From Monosiga brevicollis MX1 (taxonomy: Eukaryota > Opisthokonta > Choanoflagellata > Craspedida > Salpingoecidae), in the NCBI RefSeq assembly GCF_000002865.3, contig NW_001865045.1, forward strand, positions 605,845 through 669,844: a DNA stretch of 64,000 bases, given 5' to 3'. The first letter of the stretch is position 1, and every line of letters starts with the position of its first letter. Under the pieces are notes generated by a model, which was not told the DNA's origin, did no database searches, and saw only the letters and a program-made list of their open reading frames with translations. Of the stretch, positions 27,356 through 37,628 are shown piece by piece. Made by a program: the position numbers and the translations under genes.

Positions 27356-28329
27356 TTACGCATGCTTGGCGCTCTTTTTGGACTTTTTGGGTGTTCCGTC
27401 CTCTTTGCTCTTCTTAGCCTTTTTGGCTGGAGTACTGGTTTTGCTACTGCCTTTGCTGCGCTTCTTGTCGCTAGAGCGCGAACTTGACGAGGTTGAGGTA
27501 GATGTGGCACCACCTATGCACAATCGGGCAACCGGGGCGGGTCAAACAAGGTGAGACAAGCCGGCTGCAGTTGGGGATCATGCGAAACAAGCGGCCGTCC
27601 GGCGTGCCGAACCTTGGGCGCCAAAGGGAGTGAAGCGGTGGACCAGGCCGGGAATTTGATGAATGGGGGCTGGTACAAGATCGGTGGCCAACTCAGCTTC
27701 AGGTACGTCAACGTCCTCGGAGAGACTGTAGCCCGCAGAGACGTAGCGACTAAACTTGAGCTTTCCCCGCTTGACTGAGGGCAAGACGGGGGCCAACCGC
27801 TGCTCTTCAAGCTAAAACCAGGACGTTGGTGTGCATGGGAAAGGGGAGAAGAGAGGCAACCATATGAAGGAGTCGACGCAGCGGTGAGCCAAGGATCCCG
27901 TTTGACAATCTGCAAAGCAGGTCCAAAAACTGAAGAGGTGGGGCACACACACCTGCTCGATGGGATGCAAGGCAAACTTGTGACCACCGGCCTCGATGCG
28001 CTGACCGTCGACCAGGACCGCTTTTTTAAGGACTGACGGGTCCATCATGAGGGGAAGCTGGATGAGGAAGAGGCCCTCATCGCCACCAATATCATCGTGA
28101 GAAAACTTGAACGTGCTCTTGCTTTCCGCCAGGCTGCGCTCCCGAAAGAGTGAGCTACTCCTAGATGGGGTGAGAAAAGACAGCAACCAGATAGTCCAAA
28201 GTAGAGACGGGAGCCAACGAGGCGAAGACACAGCAGAGGCAGGCTTGGTCAGGGGTGACATGCACAAGTAGGAGGAGAGGCGCAAAGCAAGCTGCGTGCC
28301 ACCATCACAATCACGTACGAGGCCGCCAT
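27356..28329 (-). CDS. POLR1G: RNA polymerase I subunit POLR1G (PAF49/RPA34)-like
   Basis: Four exons (28319-28329, 27953-28160, 27613-27811, 27356-27513) give 191 residues. RPA34/PAF49 forms a dimer with RPA49/PAF53 on RNA polymerase I and contributes a basic C-terminal tail. The N-terminal two thirds fit the dimerisation domain, with LFLIQLPLMMDPSVLKKAVL and GHKFALHPIEQ. The segment APIHQIPGLVHRFTPFGA matches the conserved QIP-GLxxRFxxFG element of PAF49. The tail is serine/lysine-rich (PAKKAKKSKEDGTPKKSKK), typical of the family and shorter than in mammals. The first exon contributes only 11 nt (MAA plus part of a serine codon) and was chosen because it alone is phase-consistent. Confidence 0.72.
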
Positions 28330-28758
28330 GTTGGTGTCCCGTCTGTTCTCTCGCTGCAGCAATGCCCTGAACGGCCGCGTATGAGCGTGAAGAAGAGGCG
28401 GCGTTGCTCGGTCGCGGTCTGCCTCAGGCTGTGGCCGACGCGAACAGCGCCAACGTGTGCTCTGATCTCTGATCAACCCAAGCAAACAAACACACATCTT
28501 ACGCGCACGTTGATGGGCGCTGGACGAACAATTGGTAGCGAGAGAATTGTCATCTTTTGCATTCAAATTGCTGACATCGGTCTTCTCTCTGTAAATACGT
28601 GAGACCGCCATCATCTAATTATAGCGCATAAGAAGCCGTTGGAAATGGCGGGAAAGGTTTGTCGACATGCATTTTTCTTCTTCTTCTTCTTTTCTTCTTG
28701 GTTTTTTTTTCTTTTTCTTGGAAGGGGTGTGGGGCGTTGCTCTTTGGCATCCCGCATC

Positions 28759-31088
28759 ATGGACGATCCATCGGATGACCTGCAGCGGTTGCATCTTGTG
28801 GAAAGAGCCACTGGGCAGTCTGAAAGCGAAGGGCAAGCCACCCAAAGTGAGCCTGAAACGCGCCGAGCCGAGCAAGCAACCGAGGACGAAGAGCGCGCAG
28901 AGCCAGCAGCCGAAGCGCACGGAGCCGAGGCCAGAGACCTAGCATTCGAAACTGCGCGGCTGAAAGCGCTCGAAATCGAGCTAGCAATCGAAACTGCGCG
29001 GCAGAAAGCGTGCGAAGCCGAAGAGCGCAAAGCCGCGCGCGAAGCCGAAGAGCGCAAACGGACGTTGTGCAGTGAAAAGGTTTGTCGTGCTCCGTCTCGC
29101 TGTGAGACCACCTACCACCTCTGCGCACGCCAGCCTCACTTGATCTGCGTTCACTAGCTCGCAATTTTGGAAAACATCTTTTGCGGCCTCACTGCGACCC
29201 ACAACATGGCCCTGCGAAAGAAGATGATGGCATTCAATGATGATGCATTTGAGGAACTTGTCGTCCGTCTTATCAACAACGAAACCTCACCCCAGACGAT
29301 GAACAAACATTTTCCCTTGAAAGGTGTGTTTGACGTTGTGTGTCACCCATTCCAGGTCTGCTGTCGGTCATTGTTGGGTGCACCTGCATACAGTTGGTGA
29401 GCCACCGCACTCACATGACCGTCTTTGATTGCACGTGTGCAGGCTTTACGTGGCAGACAAGAGAATCAGTTGCTAACGCGATGCCCTCAGTAGCGCCCTC
29501 ATCTACCCCGACTCTGACCGATGCATATGAAAAGCTCGGTTGCATCGTCGCAGAGCTTCCCTGCAGTCACCACTACTACGCAGCGAAAATCGTCAAGCAC
29601 ATCGATGAGCTTTGCGCGGATGACAAGCGGACGATCGACAAGAAGTTGATCGAAGACCTCAAGTGGGCGGTCGATGTTGAGCGACATTCCCGATTGCCTC
29701 AGCTCCAGCAGGAGAGCGACATTTCTTCCCGATTGACTATCGTGCTGCAGCACCACTTTGGCCTGGACTTTGTCCATCAATATTCGATTGGCGACAAGAA
29801 CACCCATGTCGATTGGGCGGGCTTTGACCAGAACCACCACGTTGTTGTCATGGGCGAGTGCAAAAAGGACAAGCAGCCTTTCCATCAATATGGAGGACAG
29901 GTTGCCAATGAACTCGAGCGACTGGGAGCCATTGCTACACGGTATGAGAGCGACAGCGAGTCCAATGGACTGGATGGCCGGAAGTCCACAGAGTGGCCCA
30001 TTGTCAACATCAACGTGGTGGGAGACCATGTGAGCGCATACCTGGTCTTGACGATTTCTGGTGAGCGCTGGGCAGCGGTCGAGAAAGTCTTACCATCATT
30101 TCTGCCATCACTTGGGGTTGACAGTGCCAACAAAAAGAAGAAGTATTCCGGAGTGTTTTTTTTGCGCCTCGGGTGTGCAAACTTGTACAAAAATTCGAGG
30201 CAGGTCGAGTGCATCTTGCAAGCGTGCAAGGAGTTTGTGCTTGGTGATCAGGCAAGCTTGCTGGCTGACGCGCAGAAAACAAGATCGCGGCCATTCTTGC
30301 CTCGACAACCATTTCCTTGCCCTTTCAAGGACCTCTGCGAGAAAGATTTGCAATTGCACAAATCGTTTGGTCCCAGCGTGCAGGTCTACAGCGACGAGAA
30401 GCAACTCAAGGTGTTGTACAAGCACTTTGACTACTGGGGTCGCTTGTCAGGCCTCTGCAGTGCTTTGAGCAATGGCTTACGTGCCGCAGATTGCCGCCAC
30501 CCGCCCGACGGCCGAATCCTGGAAAAGCTCGCTCAACTGGATGTGACGGGCTCCTTCTATCAGGAGTGGAAGGTGACGAAGCTTGCAACTGCCGTGCATG
30601 TGCTCAGCTACCCTTACGTGGAGCTGGCGCCCCCCAGCAAGCTCGAGCAACTGGCCCAGGTCATCCGCCAATTGGAGGCCATACACAGCGTTGGCTTTGT
30701 GCACGGCGACATTCTCCCTCGCAACATTCTTTTTTGCAGTGCCTGGGAGGGGCATCCAGCGGCCTTTCTCATTGATTTTGATCTCGGCCGGTTTCTCGTC
30801 GACAACCCTGTCTATGTCTGCAATTTTGCCGTGGAGGCGAGGGCGCTGAAGCCGTATCGTCACGTGGGTGCAGTGCCAAGTTCGAGGATGGACAAGAAGC
30901 ACGATGGTTTTGCTTTGGCACGTGTCATGGAGGACTTTTTAGAGGATGACGACTCTCGTCAGGAGCTGGTGGCTGCGCTGAAGAAGCTTCACCTGGCTGA
31001 CGCTGCCGATCTGTGTATGAAGTGCAAGCTGTTGTCTGAGTTTAAGATTTCTGTGCCGGGCAAGGCGACCGGAAGTCCTCGTAAGTGA
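28759..31088 (+). CDS. PD-(D/E)XK nuclease-like and protein kinase-like fusion protein
   Basis: Three exons (28759-29079, 29158-29323, 29443-31088) give 710 residues. Residues 20-107 are an Ala/Glu/Arg-rich coiled region with near-repeats (ERKAAREAEERKR). About residues 270-320 resemble a PD-(D/E)XK nuclease core: THVDWAGF supplies the acidic residue and VVVMGECKKDKQ the E-x-K pair. About residues 430-640 resemble a kinase C-lobe: VGFVHGDILPRNILF has the HxD...N catalytic loop and FLIDFDLGRF the metal-binding DFD. The glycine loop and VAIK-type lysine are not obvious. Nuclease-kinase fusions are known among Crinkler-type effectors and related eukaryotic selfish or conflict proteins; membership here is inference. 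It is intron-poor compared with its neighbours. An upstream ATG at 28645 in the same frame exists but would encode a Phe-rich run. Confidence 0.7.
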
Positions 31089-31158
31089 GCCAACTCAAGG
31101 GTGTGTTTGCCAATCTTGACCCAATTTCTGTCCACGATTTTCTGTTAAAGCCGTGTTA

Positions 31159-31406
31159 TCATGTTTTGACTGCGCGTTGTATTGAAAGCTGACTGCATGA
31201 ATGAAAGCCATACTTCTTCACTCCCAAGAGGCAGCCTACCAAATTGATTGTGCCAAGCAGTGCGCCTAATGCAAACACTGTAGCTGCTAGCAGCCGCAGA
31301 CCAATCGATCTCAGATCCCGACACCACGATACCTTTGCAATTCGCTCCTGTTGCGCCGAAGCAGCGGCACCGAGCTTGATCGCTGTCGGAACCTCATGGT
31401 GCTTTG

Positions 31407-31443
<37 letters not shown>

Positions 31444-31522
31444 GCTCATTGGCTTTCGGTGACAAAAGTGCCCCATTTACACGAACCCAGTCGGGCAGCC
31501 TGACAGCAGTCATTTCGTTCAT
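31159..31522 (-). CDS. Small single-TM protein
   Basis: Two exons (31481-31522, 31159-31392) give 91 residues starting MNEMTAVRLPDWVR. A soluble N-terminal part (LGAAASAQQERIAK) leads to one hydrophobic helix (LLAATVFALGALLGTINLVG) and a short tail ending QLSIQRAVKT. The arrangement resembles the C-terminal half of TMEM242-like mitochondrial assembly factors, but the similarity is weak. The 88-bp intron contains the CA tract at 31409-31441. Its stop lies 70 bp from the end of the nuclease-kinase gene on the other strand. Confidence 0.5.
31409..31441. repeat. (CA)n microsatellite
   Basis: A pure CA tract of about 33 bp. In the model above it lies within the intron of the small single-TM gene on the minus strand. 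Confidence 0.9.
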
Positions 31523-31701
31523 GCACTCTGTCACAGCTCCCTGCATCTACTTCCTTTCCTCCTCTCACCGTTCTGACTCCATTTCTTGCACTTCCCGAGT
31601 CCAGGACAGCAGGCTGCACTTCGCCATGGTGAGCGAGCATCGCTCCCTTGGACATGGATCACGCAGGCGGGCAATGTCAACGCCTTTGGCTGGACACATT
31701 G

Positions 31702-32164
31702 TCACGGTTGCCGTGTTTGGTGCGCGGGCAGGCGTCTAAAAGCATTATCCCCTTCTTCTGCGTCCAGGAGGTGGCGCGATCCAAGAAAGACAAGAACAGG
31801 CACAGATGCAAACGATCAACAAAGGAGGAACAATCGATCGTTGGCAAGTCAACGGGCTTTAGCAGCATCCACCACCAGCTGCCGCCTGCGCAGAGGCGCC
31901 ACCGTCTTCCTCCACCTCAACACGGTGTGGATCTCGTCGTCGACGCCCAGAGTCCGTGGTACCGTGGGATCGCAAGGTGTCGGCGGCGAGTGGTTGAGCA
32001 TGTGCACAGCAGCAGTTGCCTCGGTCTGTGTGGACAACAGAGGCTCGCGTGTTGGGCATATGGACAGCAGCAGCTGCCTCGGTCTGCGTGGACAACAGAG
32101 GCTCGCGTGTCTTAGATGCGGTAGCTCCAGAGCTAGATGTAGCAGCTGGCGTGTTTGATGGCAT
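31702..32164 (-). CDS. Tentative small gene containing an internal tandem duplication
   Basis: The minus strand has an ATG at 32164 opening MPSNTPAATSSSGATASK. Further down, in another frame, is a well-composed segment (LGVDDEIHTVLRWRKTVAPL, RRRQLVVDAAKA) that could splice near 31851 to a short last exon ending at 31702. Between them the two copies of a roughly 55-bp repeat each encode TREPLLSTQTEA but in different frames, so a continuous model is not possible without an unseen splice or a repeat-copy error. No function can be assigned. Confidence 0.3.
32003..32113. repeat. Two-copy tandem duplication, about 55-56 bp unit
   Basis: Two adjacent copies share gcagcagctgcctcggtctg-type sequence and gtggacaacagaggctcgcg with only a few differences. 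On the minus strand both copies encode the same peptide in different frames, showing the unit is not a multiple of three. Confidence 0.85.
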
Positions 32165-32697
32165 GGGATGCTGTGGTATGCTGTGGCATGGCTGCCTCTG
32201 TTGTTTTGGGCGTCTGAGGTCAAAGTTGGTCGTTTGAAGCTCTGCGTCTCGCGGCCCTCCTGGCGAAATCTGGGCTTCATAGCGTCACTGGGTGCAAAGT
32301 TACGGCAATTTCAATTGGGCTGGGTCGATCCGCCGCTTCAACCCGCCGCTTCAATCGCCGCCATTCCCAAAAAAGGCCGCGAGATGACCCCTCTCGCTCA
32401 GCCGACCCAGGCCTGCGGCAACGGCTCGCTCTCTGCACTCCCGCAAGCTAGCGCCTCCATTCTTTTTGCGTGTGATGGCCAACACACTTGGCCAGGGCGT
32501 GGTGTGGCTAACTCCGAATCTCCAAAAAGGATGATAATCAATTTCTTAATTGAACCTTACACAAAAGAAGATCGGCAAACAAAAGCATAGGCCAGTAATG
32601 TCATAAGCTTAACTCAAGCTATGAAAACAGTTTCGTCGTGTGCGTGGTCTTTTCACAGCACGGACGGGTCGCTGATGATCGTTGGACAGCAGCGCAA
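32165..32697. other. Intergenic region with no supported gene
   Basis: Between the tentative minus gene and the secreted sulfotransferase-like gene. Contains short TGCTGTGG-type direct repeats at 32165-32190 and an ordinary mix beyond. No promoter element was recognised. Confidence 0.45.
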
Positions 32698-33965
32698 ATG
32701 GCGATGACAGCGCGGTGGTGCGTGTGGGTGGTGGCGGCCAGCTTGGTCCTCCCGTCATGGAATGCCGATGTCATGGCGGACGTGGCCGATCCAGATGATG
32801 ACGTTGCTCTGGTCACACCGCAAGGAACTTACTGCAACTATCCGCATCGTTGTGTGGGCTCGCGCTGCCGCTTTGACCGCACGAACCTAAATGCTTATTA
32901 TCCGCCGCAGTGCACCGATTGTCGCTGCATCAAAGGTAAGAGCTGTCCGTTTACGACACCGCAGTAGGGTGCAACTTGTGCGCATGATCTCGAGACGCCC
33001 CTCGACTCACTTCCGCTCGTCTTGCAGTTCCAGAACATCCCATCAAGCCGGCCCTCCCATCTTCCCTCATCGACATGCGCGGCGCACCTTATTGTGACTA
33101 CTCCACATCTGAGCGCTATGTCAATAAGAACAAGTACACCTTCACCTTTACCGTCTCAACCGGTCACTCAGGGACTGGGTTTTTCGGTCAGAAAGCCATG
33201 TGGGCACACGCGCTGAATATGAACAAGAGCGACACCCCAGTCGCCGTTGGCCACGAGTACCATCCCCGTCGCTATTTCTTGGCCGGTCTTCAATACCGCT
33301 CGAACATGTGTGAGGCTGCCTGGACATTTGCCGTTGAAGAACTAGTCCCCTTTATTGAGAGCGAGCTCAGGGACAAGAACAGCACGGCATATTATGCCTC
33401 GGGACATGACCTGACCATGGGCACCATGCATGCCCTGTTAACATACTTGGGCTCAGCCGCCCGATTGGTCCGCCTACGCCGCTCACGTCGGGCCACAGCT
33501 CAAAGCTTTTACATGTCTGCCCACAATGGTCCCCAGTCCAATGCCTGCATCTTTTGTGTCAAGCCCTACTCTCCGTTATCGCGATGCCCCCTCCGTGATA
33601 GGGCCGTCTTTAAGAACCTGACCCCCTTCCAAGCCTATCTGGCCCTGGTGGATGAGAATGAATGTCAATGGCAATCATACCTTTTTGCTTATCCCCGCTT
33701 GCCCCATCTCACAATCAATTGGTCCGGCAAGCTGACCAGCGACCATGTTGTGGGCCTGGCCAAGTTTGTCCTCAACATTGACCCCAATCCAAGAGAGAAT
33801 GATGTCAATGCCAGTGCTGTGCAAATCAACCACCACGCTGGAGTGAAGAAACGCGCGGCCCTGGACCAGAAGCACCTGGATCTCGAATACGCGCAGTACA
33901 CGCGCATTCTCGGTCTTTCTCCAAAAGACTGCAATGAATACACTTGCGTTCCCATGCTGGACTAG
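32698..33965 (+). CDS. Secreted or Golgi-lumenal sulfotransferase-like protein
   Basis: Two exons (32698-32935, 33028-33965) give 391 residues. The N-terminus is a signal peptide or signal anchor (CVWVVAASLVLPSW). A small cysteine-rich segment follows (TYCNYPHRCVGSRCRF, PPQCTDCRCIK). The larger domain has VSTGHSGTGFFGQKA, which fits the 5'-phosphosulfate-binding loop of sulfotransferases, and VRLRRSRRATAQSF, which fits the 3'-phosphate-binding motif with the Arg and Ser ligands. Two N-glycosylation sequons are visible. The assignment is from these two motifs; the acceptor is unknown, and carbohydrate chains of the extracellular matrix are a reasonable guess. The start at 32698 is preceded by a second Met at 32704. 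Confidence 0.68.
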
Positions 33966-34576
33966 TTCTCTCCCTTGAGCTTTTGCCGCCAAATCCATGT
34001 CTCATCGGCGCAACGACCTTATTGGATATCTATCCCTACTTTAAGCCAATCCCTAGCAGTCATGTGCAGTGCCATGTAGGCATGCATAACATGCCATGCA
34101 CGTACAACAATGAGTTCAAGATTGACGTCGATTGACGCACGTGCGACGACCGTATGATCGTAATTAAGGAAAAGAAAGCAGCAACGGCCTTTGCTTTCAT
34201 GTCCACTCCGAGTCAAATGCATCATGAGGTAGACCAGCTCGACGGCAAACGACTCAGCAGGCAGGCAACAATCACGTCAATCGCCTGAGGCAGTTGTGGA
34301 GTTTTCTCAACCGTGTTGGGCTCTGATATACAAATTTAGATTCTATTAAAAATTATTATGAAGAGGCACTTCATCGAGTCATAGACATGGCGTGTCATGC
34401 CAAAAAACATCAAGGTACTTGCTGCTAAATCATTCCTCGTCTTGTGGCGCTATCCAAGCGCGCCGACCTGGAAGGTTTTGGCACTCGGCACACTTCTGCG
34501 TCCTGCAGTGAGAAGACTGCATTAATCAAGAGGAAGAAAATTATGGTTGTATTATTCATGACCATTGTTATCGAGC
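33966..34576. other. Tail-to-tail intergenic region
   Basis: Ends of the sulfotransferase-like gene (+) and the type II membrane protein (-). AT-richer than its surroundings near 34320-34370, consistent with 3' flanks. No gene seen. Confidence 0.45.
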
Positions 34577-35695
34577 CTATAGATCTACGATTGAACAGTT
34601 TGGTAGCCGGTGGCGAGCCCAGGTGCTTCGGGCGTGGCCATCGATGCGCCCAGACCCCAACTGAGCTGATTTTGCACGCTCTTGGCTGCAATGTCGGTGG
34701 TAGACAGGCATGTCAAAGCAGGGATCGAGAATCCTATAACGACCTTGCGACCTGAAGAAGTGAACCAGTCGATTTTCGGCACCGAGACGATTCTGAACGT
34801 GATCGATCAAGTCCAGGACGTCTTGGGGAACAGGGGCCGACGTCAGGAAGGCATCCGCAGTGCTAAGAAAGGCTCCGCCAAATTTGTCAGTGCAAAGATT
34901 TTTTGGCAGCTGGGGATTCGCTCCACCCCCCGACTCCTTTGGGCATGAAGGGTGCGGGTGCCGTGTCAGCACATACATCAGCGGCTTGTTGAACTGCGAT
35001 TTGTCCAGGCAGACGAAGGTCAGGTTGGAGAGCTCAATGTCGCTGTTGGCAACCATGATTAGCTGACCCGGGTGGGCCGCTGCATTTGCAGAAGTGAACA
35101 AATCCTTGTACGTGGGTTGCTCGTGGAACACCTCAATCTTGAGCTTGGGCAGCTTGCGCTGAGTAGGTCGCAGGGTCGCCGCCCAACCCTTGTCGGTGAG
35201 CATGATCAGTTTTTCGACCCAGGGTGACTCGAGATTGGTTCGCAAGGCGGCCAGGATCTCCTCGTGCCGGGATGTATGATAGATACCGCCTATGGAGGTG
35301 ACATAGATGATTCGTTCATGGGACACACTGGACGAGGACAGTGACGTTGCCGGCGGGCGAGAAGCCGCCGCGGCATCAGCCTCCTCGCGAAGCTCCTCCA
35401 GAAGTCGGGCTTCCAGTTTATCACGCGATATCGCCGCCGTGTTACTCTGCAACATCTTACGAACATTGTCTGGGGCACGACTCTCCAGCAAAGCTAACGC
35501 GTCAGAAGTCACGACCGGCTGGGCCGTGCGGGCAGACGGGGTGGTCGGTGGCGGCTGCTTCTGCTTGCCCGACGCTGGCAACGGCCCCAGCACGGCAACC
35601 GCGAGTGCGCCCCACAAAATAAACCTCAACACGGTTCGACGCCCAAGGCCACCACGAAATGTCAACGGAGACCAAGCCCTCGTGGCTGCCATCAT
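34577..35695 (-). CDS. Intronless type II membrane protein, possible glycosyltransferase
   Basis: A single exon of 372 residues begins at the first true ATG (35695). The N-terminus has a basic segment and one signal anchor (FILWGALAVAVLGPLPASG) followed by a proline-rich stem, typical of Golgi type II enzymes. The lumenal domain contains IIYVTSIGGIYHTSRHEEIL, KLIMLTDKGWA and LIMVANSDIELSN, where NSDIEL occupies the place of a DxD-like nucleotide-sugar motif. FGGAFLSTADAFL and a C-terminal region rich in His/Arg follow. The pattern recalls glycosyltransferases that read out hydroxyproline or small glycans, but no family is fixed. Lack of introns is unusual in this window. Confidence 0.62.
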   Translation of the reverse strand: MMAATRAWSPLTFRGGLGRRTVLRFILWGALAVAVLGPLPASGKQKQPPPTTPSARTAQPVVTSDALALLESRAPDNVRKMLQSNTAAISRDKLEARLLEELREEADAAAASRPPATSLSSSSVSHERIIYVTSIGGIYHTSRHEEILAALRTNLESPWVEKLIMLTDKGWAATLRPTQRKLPKLKIEVFHEQPTYKDLFTSANAAAHPGQLIMVANSDIELSNLTFVCLDKSQFNKPLMYVLTRHPHPSCPKESGGGANPQLPKNLCTDKFGGAFLSTADAFLTSAPVPQDVLDLIDHVQNRLGAENRLVHFFRSQGRYRILDPCFDMPVYHRHCSQERAKSAQLGSGRIDGHARSTWARHRLPNCSIVDL

Positions 35696-35824
35696 GTGTG
35701 CAGCAGACAACCCGTCGCATCAAGACTGCTCCTTGCTCCTTGACAGCGTGCATGAGGGAACAAGAAACTGCTTCCAACAACAATCTTGAACACGAACAGG
35801 TTTCGTCTTACAGCAAACGCACAT

Positions 35825-35873
35825 AACCCTAAAATATATTATAACCCTAATCCTTAACCCCTACCCAAACCCC
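35825..35873. repeat. Interstitial telomere-like CCCTAA-type sequence
   Basis: Between the starts of two divergent genes the plus strand reads several degenerate AACCCTAA units (aaccctaaa, ataaccctaatcc, ttaacccctaccc). They are too few and imperfect to be a telomere, but they match the common telomeric hexamer. They sit inside the roughly 450-bp promoter gap between the type II protein and ARV1. Confidence 0.6.
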
Positions 35874-36142
35874 CATTTAATATTTGTTAATTTATTTTAT
35901 TTGGCTTGAAAAGGGTTCAACGGCAGCAGCCTGTGGCTAGCTGTACCTTCTGCCTCGAGAGGCCCATCATACAGCGCGACAGGATGTGACTCATGTCTCA
36001 GAGCCCTTTTCAGCATCCAGCCCATGTGTGTACTGAGGCCGAGGCACCAACGAGATTGTACCCAAATTTCACGCAGCAACCCAGAGTAATTTTTTCAGAG
36101 GACGAAGTCAGTGAGGTGACCGCTACACCCGGACCTCCAACC

Positions 36143-37124
36143 ATGACGGATCGACCGTTGAATGGGTATTGTACGTGGTGCGGGGCCCCCGTGGCTCGCC
36201 TCGTCGTGGGCCAGAGTCATGCCCTTCGGCTCACCACATGTGTAAGTTGCTCAAGTTCCCTTCGTCTTGGCTCCTCGCCCTTTCCTGCTGCGAGGCCTCA
36301 CGATTGGATGCCTTCAGGGCCAGTGCGACAAACCAGCTGATGAGTACCTCGAGTACAACACGGTGCTGATCTGTATCAACCTCTTTCTCGTCAACGTTCA
36401 GTGTCTGCGACATGCCATTCAGAACACCCCACGTTGGACTTCCCGTTGGACCTTTCGCCTTCTCACAACCCTCCTGCTGGCGCGCACCGTCATCCTCCAC
36501 CAAGAAGCAGCCGTGTCAACCTCCTCTCTATCGCTGGGTCTGATACCTTCAGACCAGCTGGCTACCCGTCTCGCAGAGCTTCAGGGCGTGCGGCGTACCC
36601 TTCCTGAACTCCATCCCATGCTGTTCACGATCCTAGTGACAGCTCTTGGGCTGGCGGCCGCCATCGCAACCTACATCATGGCCACCCGATTGCTAGCCCC
36701 AGCGCAGTCACGATATGCCCTCCGCACGTACTTGGCCGCCCAAATCTGGTCCCCCTTTCTGGCTCTCGTTGCGCTCCACCTGACTGGACATCAGCCTGCT
36801 TCTTCTTACCTTGCCCCGGCCTGGGCACAGTACCCCTTGCAGCTATGCTACCTCACTGCCTTTGCCAAGGTCCGTCCAATCACACCGCACCCCCCCGCAC
36901 AACCGTCATGGCCTGAACACCGCGTTATCATGTCGTCACCATGCCCGCGTGTCACCTGTACACGGTGGTGTCCGCTTGATGTGCGTACATAGGCCATGGG
37001 TGTATCCACACCAACGGCGCTGATACTAGCGACCATGGCCGTTGGTACCGACTGGGCAGTGACTTGCTTTGCCATCGCCCACGGACAACTCCTGACCCAC
37101 CGCCTCGCTCGCCTCGAGGCTTGA
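36143..37124 (+). CDS. ARV1: ARV1, ER lipid/sterol homeostasis protein
   Basis: Three exons (36143-36241, 36318-36869, 36993-37124) give 260 residues. ARV1 is a multi-span ER protein needed for sterol distribution and GPI-anchor precursor handling. The N-terminal ARV1 homology domain has two CxxC pairs, YCTWCGAPV and, across the first splice junction, TCGQCDKPADEYLEY, followed by NTVLICINLFLVNVQCLRHAI. Three to four hydrophobic segments follow (LFTILVTALGLAAAIATYIMA and others). The order and spacing match the family. The zinc-binding cysteines are intact. Confidence 0.92.
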
Positions 37125-37628
37125 GAAGAGACCCATGCACCCTCATCTGCCAGCCCCAAGATCAGCCTCAAGGCTTCGTTTTGTGACCATACCGCACTTT
37201 GCAACGCGAGTGGCTGCATCACGCATGCCTCATCGCCGATTTGTATCACGTCGAAAAGCGAGAATTAGAGCAAGAGTTGGCAACAAGGAGGAGAAGACGC
37301 GGCGGCAGCAGCAGAACCCCCCCAAAAAAAGCGTCAAACAAGAAAAATACTACGCCCCAAAGGGCCAGTCTCAGCATTTAGGTGTCAGGGTCGCGGTCTC
37401 CGATGTTCGCCATGGCCACCGAGAACGCGGGCGGGCAGAGGCCACCATGGTCCCAGTCCCACTACGGCGGACCACATCTGCACGTGTCTCTCGCGACTCC
37501 TTCTCAGCCTTGGCACGCATGGGGGGCAGCCTCAAGCGAAGCCAATCCTGCCGGACGAGCCATCAAGTGCCATCCCAAGCGCCATGCCAACGTGAATCAC
37601 AGTGCAATGAGCCAGGCCCCATCCACGG

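Noticed and set aside
31586-32158. Plus-strand frames of 155-190 codons
   Set aside because: Composition is Arg/Ser/Gln noise, they cross the tandem duplication, and no splice sites or homologous motifs support them.
35825-35873. True telomere or chromosome end
   Set aside because: Units are degenerate and few, and normal genes continue on both sides.
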